Shown here: one piece after another, positions 60,896 to 64,000 of the stretch | How positions within the stretch are numbered: position 1 is the first letter of the stretch | Layout of the letters: the number at the start of each line of letters is the position of its first letter | Assembly: GCF_020382885.2 (NCBI RefSeq) | Contig: NC_058493.1 | Span: 28,216,999 to 28,280,998, forward strand | Direction of reading: 5' to 3' | DNA length: 64,000 bases | Source of the DNA: Scatophagus argus | Taxonomy: Eukaryota; Chordata; Actinopteri; Scatophagidae | Translations under genes and position numbers: made by a program | The notes under the pieces: generated by a model | Database searches by the model: none | What the model was told of the DNA's origin: nothing | Seen by the model: only the letters and a program-made list of their open reading frames with translations

Positions 60896-63209
60896 TCAGG
60901 GATTGTTGAGCACAGCAGCCGCCAAGTTCCTGACGACGGCCGACTTCAGCTGAGGGATGAGGCTGATCTTCATCAGTTTGCTGCTCGAGTACTTGTTCTT
61001 CACAGCCTGCACAGGAGCAAAGTACTTCAGTTTAATGTGCCGTCAACTCACGATCCAAACTTCTCGTGCTTTTTGTCAGAAACTCACCAGGAACTTTGTC
61101 TTCCCGTCGTTCAACATCACGACATTTTTGGCGATGTGCTGCATGATCGGCTTCAGATGGGCCTCGTCGTACGTCGAGTAGTGCTGCTGCGTGGGAGACT
61201 GCGACACGACAGGAGAACAATTAACACAAGCCTGCAACCAGGAAAATGACGTCCATTAAAAACACCCGCAGTCCATCAAACTGACCCACGGCAGCCCTTC
61301 AAGCAGCAGCTGGGAGAGACACAGGGAGGCGGCAGCGATCTCGGAGGGCCGATAGTGCACCATGTGGTAGTCGAGGAGGGTCAGCTCCATCAGGTACTTG
61401 GCCAGCGTGTGTCGCTCTACATCAGACTGAGACAGAAACACCAACATCTTACAAACCCGCCAGTGGAAACGCTCAGACCGTTTGTCTCCAGGAGACCAAG
61501 AATCTGCTGCTTTTCACTTGAGCTCAGCACGTGTACGCGGTCGCTTTTAAATACTGCAAGTGAAGAAGAGCGAGGCAGAACATCTCATCACCTGCAGCTC
61601 GTCAGGAGATCTGATGAACAGATACTGCGGCTCTTCCTTTGCACACTGATGATCAGCCCAACTCTTAACGTCATTAAATTATCTTGCTGCTGTAAAAACT
61701 CACACTGGCCACCTTGGACGCCCGTCTGAGGAAGTGCAACGGAAGAGGACGTCCAAGCTGGAAACCGAGGCTCTTCAGAACCACCTGCTCCATCTCCAGA
61801 ATCTGAGACTTTGTGAACGCGTTGTCCGTGATGTAGGCGAAGTCTCCGACCTCCGGAGCGTACATCTCCTCGTATTTACAGGCCACCAGCATGGCAGTCA
61901 CGCCGACGAGCTGCAGCTTTCTGCGAGAGACCGGCTGGACCTGCAGCACAGCAGGAGAAGGTTTTCACAGCTCGCCAAACCCACAGTGAAAGAAAAACTG
62001 CTGGGTCTGTTCTTACCTGGAGAAAACGATCCAGGATGGCAACTGTGAGGTACAGAGTCTCCTGCAGCAGCTGGAACCTGGAGTGAACCTGGACCAGCCA
62101 GTCGATGAGAAGAGCTCGCATGCGCTCGGTGATCTCATAACCCTGCATGTAGTTGGCTCGTACGGCTTGCTGCACCTGTGGAAGCAGACCGTGGTGGAAA
62201 ACGAACCGCAGGACGATGCAGAGTTTGGATGATGGAGGGAGTGAGTTACCTCCAGGTCGTGCAGATAATTATAGATATCTTTGACGTATTGTGAGCAGAG
62301 CTGTGGCAGGTCTGCGTCCTGCTCGTCAACGTCCTCCACGGCGAGCAGCGCTTCAGAGAAAGCCTGGCACAGCTGCTCCTCCTCCTTCATGGACACGTCA
62401 GCAGACTCCTCTGAAACTGGAGGGAGGGGGTCTGCAGGTGCCTGGACCCGGACTGCTGGATGAACCGCCTGAGTGGGTGCAGCTTTTTGGCCACAAGAAG
62501 CTTTGGCTGATGCTTTGGCTGATGCTTTGGCTCGTCCCGACCTCTGAGGAAACGAGTCAGAAATTATTTAACGAGTTTTGGGCCGTTTGGTTTGAGAGAA
62601 ACTGAATGACTTTAGTCCGACTGCACAAACCTTCTTTAAGTGTTCACTACAAGGCCAGAGGAGCTTAACACCAACAACATGTGACAGCTGAACACCCCAA
62701 AAACGTGAGCTTTAATCTGACACCACAACATCCTCCACTCTGTGTGGAAGGCTGCTTCAGACCAGCAGCGTCCGTACACTTTTGGCCATAAGTTGTACCT
62801 TGTGTCCGAGTTATTATGCGAGTCACAAGTCATACAACAGAAACGGTTGTTCTTTCGTCATGTTACCTTTGCGTTGACTGCTGCTTCAGGAACGTTGGTA
62901 ATCTCTCCAAGAGCAGCTCTCCTCGGACCTGCAGCCGCGGTTTTACTCATCTTCACCGGGTTCTCTGCGGCTGGAAGCTGCTTAAAGAGAAGCATACAAA
63001 ACATAGAAACTCAGTTTAATAAACGCTGTCTCATTTAAAGCTGATTTATACAGCAACAGGCGAACCAAAAGCTAATCGCTGCAGGCCGTAATGTTAGCTA
63101 ACGATGCTAGCCGCCACCAGCCGCCTCGCAGCAGGCTAAAGGTTAACACAGAGAAACAGCGAAATAACTTCAACTCACTCACCGCAGCTCGAACGTCTAC
63201 AGACGACAT
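60896..63209 (-). CDS. ccnb2: ccnb2, G2/mitotic-specific cyclin B2
   Basis: Eight coding exons on the - strand: 63209-63183, 62980-62867, 62543-62250, 62175-62017, 61940-61704, 61426-61286, 61198-61088 and 61006-60896. They give 1,194 bp, 397 aa (human 398), all in phase 0. A destruction box RAALGEITN (residues 30-38) lets APC/C degrade it. The cyclin box reads [40 protein letters not shown] and [14 protein letters not shown]. The C-terminal fold ([20 protein letters not shown]) and the tail [13 protein letters not shown] match cyclin B2. Cyclin B2 activates CDK1 and is mainly Golgi/cytoplasmic. Residues 52-63 are three AKAS repeats from a 12-bp tandem repeat. The N-terminus differs from human, as is normal. 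Confidence 0.96.
62501..62532 (-). repeat. ccnb2: 12-bp coding tandem repeat in ccnb2
   Basis: GATGCTTTGGCT is repeated about 2.7 times on the + strand, encoding AKAS units on the coding strand between the destruction box and the cyclin box. The unit length is a multiple of three, so copy changes keep the frame. Confidence 0.9.
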
Positions 63210-63314
63210 GTTGGAGGCCAAACTGTGACTTAAAGAAGCGCCGGGACGACTTGTTAGCCGAGCACCTCTGTGAGCACAGACTACTGCAGGTAAACAACAC
63301 CGGCACGAGCAGAT

Positions 63315-63383
63315 TTCAAATAGCGCTCCGTCAAATCTGATTGGATCGCAGCTTTGGTCGGACGATCCTGATTGGCTAATTGG
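63315..63383 (-). promoter_or_regulatory. ccnb2: CHR and three CCAAT boxes of the ccnb2 promoter
   Basis: On the gene's strand, TTTGAA (CHR) is at 63315-63320 and CCAAT at 63340-63344, 63371-63375 and 63379-63383. The first two CCAAT boxes are 31 bp apart, centre to centre. This is the arrangement known for vertebrate CCNB2: NF-Y binds the CCAAT boxes, while DREAM and B-MYB/FOXM1 complexes use the CHR to repress in G1 and activate in G2/M. Confidence 0.75.
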
Positions 63384-63416
63384 TTAAAGGTGTATTTTAC
63401 TGACCACGAAAATTGA

Positions 63417-64000
63417 ATAATAATAATAATAATAAGTAGGCCTACTAGTGCTAACACCGCGTCGGTTAATAACGATGAATTATTAAACTATTATAAATGA
63501 AATGCATTTTGAGGAGTATCCACTTCCGTTGTTTTCACTGATCATATCCGTCCCCAGTATGTCTCAACACAACCTAAAGGTTTGTTTGTGCTGAACTGCC
63601 ATGAAATAATGGAGAAAAATACTCTTATTCTTTTATTTAAATTTAGATCAACCAGTATAATACAGAGGAAAATGTAGTCTTTTAATCAGCCTGCTTTTTA
63701 TTTCCCATTGAAACACTAACATCAAATCAATTAATTTTATTAATATTGGTTTATCAGACCAGATTTTGTCCCCTGAATGTCACTGGTCCCAGCGTGAATG
63801 TCTGTTACTTGAGAAATAAACCATCTAAGCCATCTATTTTTCTGGTGTTTCTTTTTAAACAGAAAAACAGTGAATGCCAATAGGGCTTTGGATAAGAGTC
63901 AACATCCCCAAAGTCTCAAGACTTCACAAGGACAGACATTTTTATTCTTTCAAAGAAAATCAGTAGCACTTAATGCCTCTTTATGTGAGCATGTTCCTAT
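63417..64000. other. Region upstream of ccnb2 to window end
   Basis: Begins with a (TAA)n run (63417-63436). The rest is AT-rich and has no gene or repeat I recognise. Confidence 0.5.

Overview
The window is vertebrate nuclear DNA, almost certainly from a ray-finned fish and probably a percomorph (spiny-rayed) teleost. It carries vertebrate multi-exon genes with GT-AG introns that are mostly short (about 80-1,200 bp). CA/TG microsatellites are frequent, and Tc1/mariner, MITE-like and non-LTR remnants resemble families common in teleosts. Five genes were resolved to exon level by splicing the reading frames by hand; every exon junction below keeps phase, and the four complete genes reach lengths close to their families. 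All assignments rest on reading the sequence and on recalled family sequences; no database search was possible.

Layout. (1) 1-22,510, + strand: the last 43 coding exons of herc1, a giant HECT E3 ubiquitin ligase, covering a UBA-like region, a zinc-finger-like segment, WD40 repeats, the second RCC1-like domain and the HECT domain. (2) 24,839-34,612, - strand: ciart (CHRONO), a vertebrate circadian repressor of 372 aa in five coding exons. A non-coding first exon lies near 36,961-37,200, two CACGTG E-boxes lie upstream and a TTATGTAA D-box lies in the first intron. herc1 and ciart are tail to tail with about 70 bp between their predicted poly(A) sites. (3) 37.4-44.4 kb: intergenic DNA with MITEs, a LINE reverse-transcriptase fragment and microsatellites. 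(4) 44,990-47,396, - strand: tipin, a replication-fork protection factor of 318 aa in seven coding exons, with a non-coding exon at about 48.8 kb. (5) 50,128-55,013, - strand: lctl (lactase-like, gamma-Klotho), 569 aa in 13 exons, a type I membrane glycosidase-like protein lacking one catalytic glutamate. (6) 57,381-60,115, + strand: a beta/gamma-crystallin of 207 aa in six exons, head to head with lctl. (7) 60,896-63,209, - strand: ccnb2 (cyclin B2), 397 aa in eight exons, with a textbook CHR plus triple-CCAAT cell-cycle promoter.

How the genes relate. lctl and the crystallin share a 2.4 kb intergenic region and are both expected to act in the lens. tipin and ccnb2 are cell-cycle genes, and ciart is a clock gene. 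No operon-like logic is expected in this genome; the neighbourhood is best read as conserved synteny around herc1/tipin/lctl/ccnb2. No rRNA, tRNA, CRISPR array, prophage or intact transposase gene was recognised. The most interesting material is regulatory (clock and cell-cycle promoter motifs, tandem splice acceptors, TG-repeat splice acceptors) and mobile (an insertion with a readable 14-bp target-site duplication, and an internally deleted Tc1-like element).
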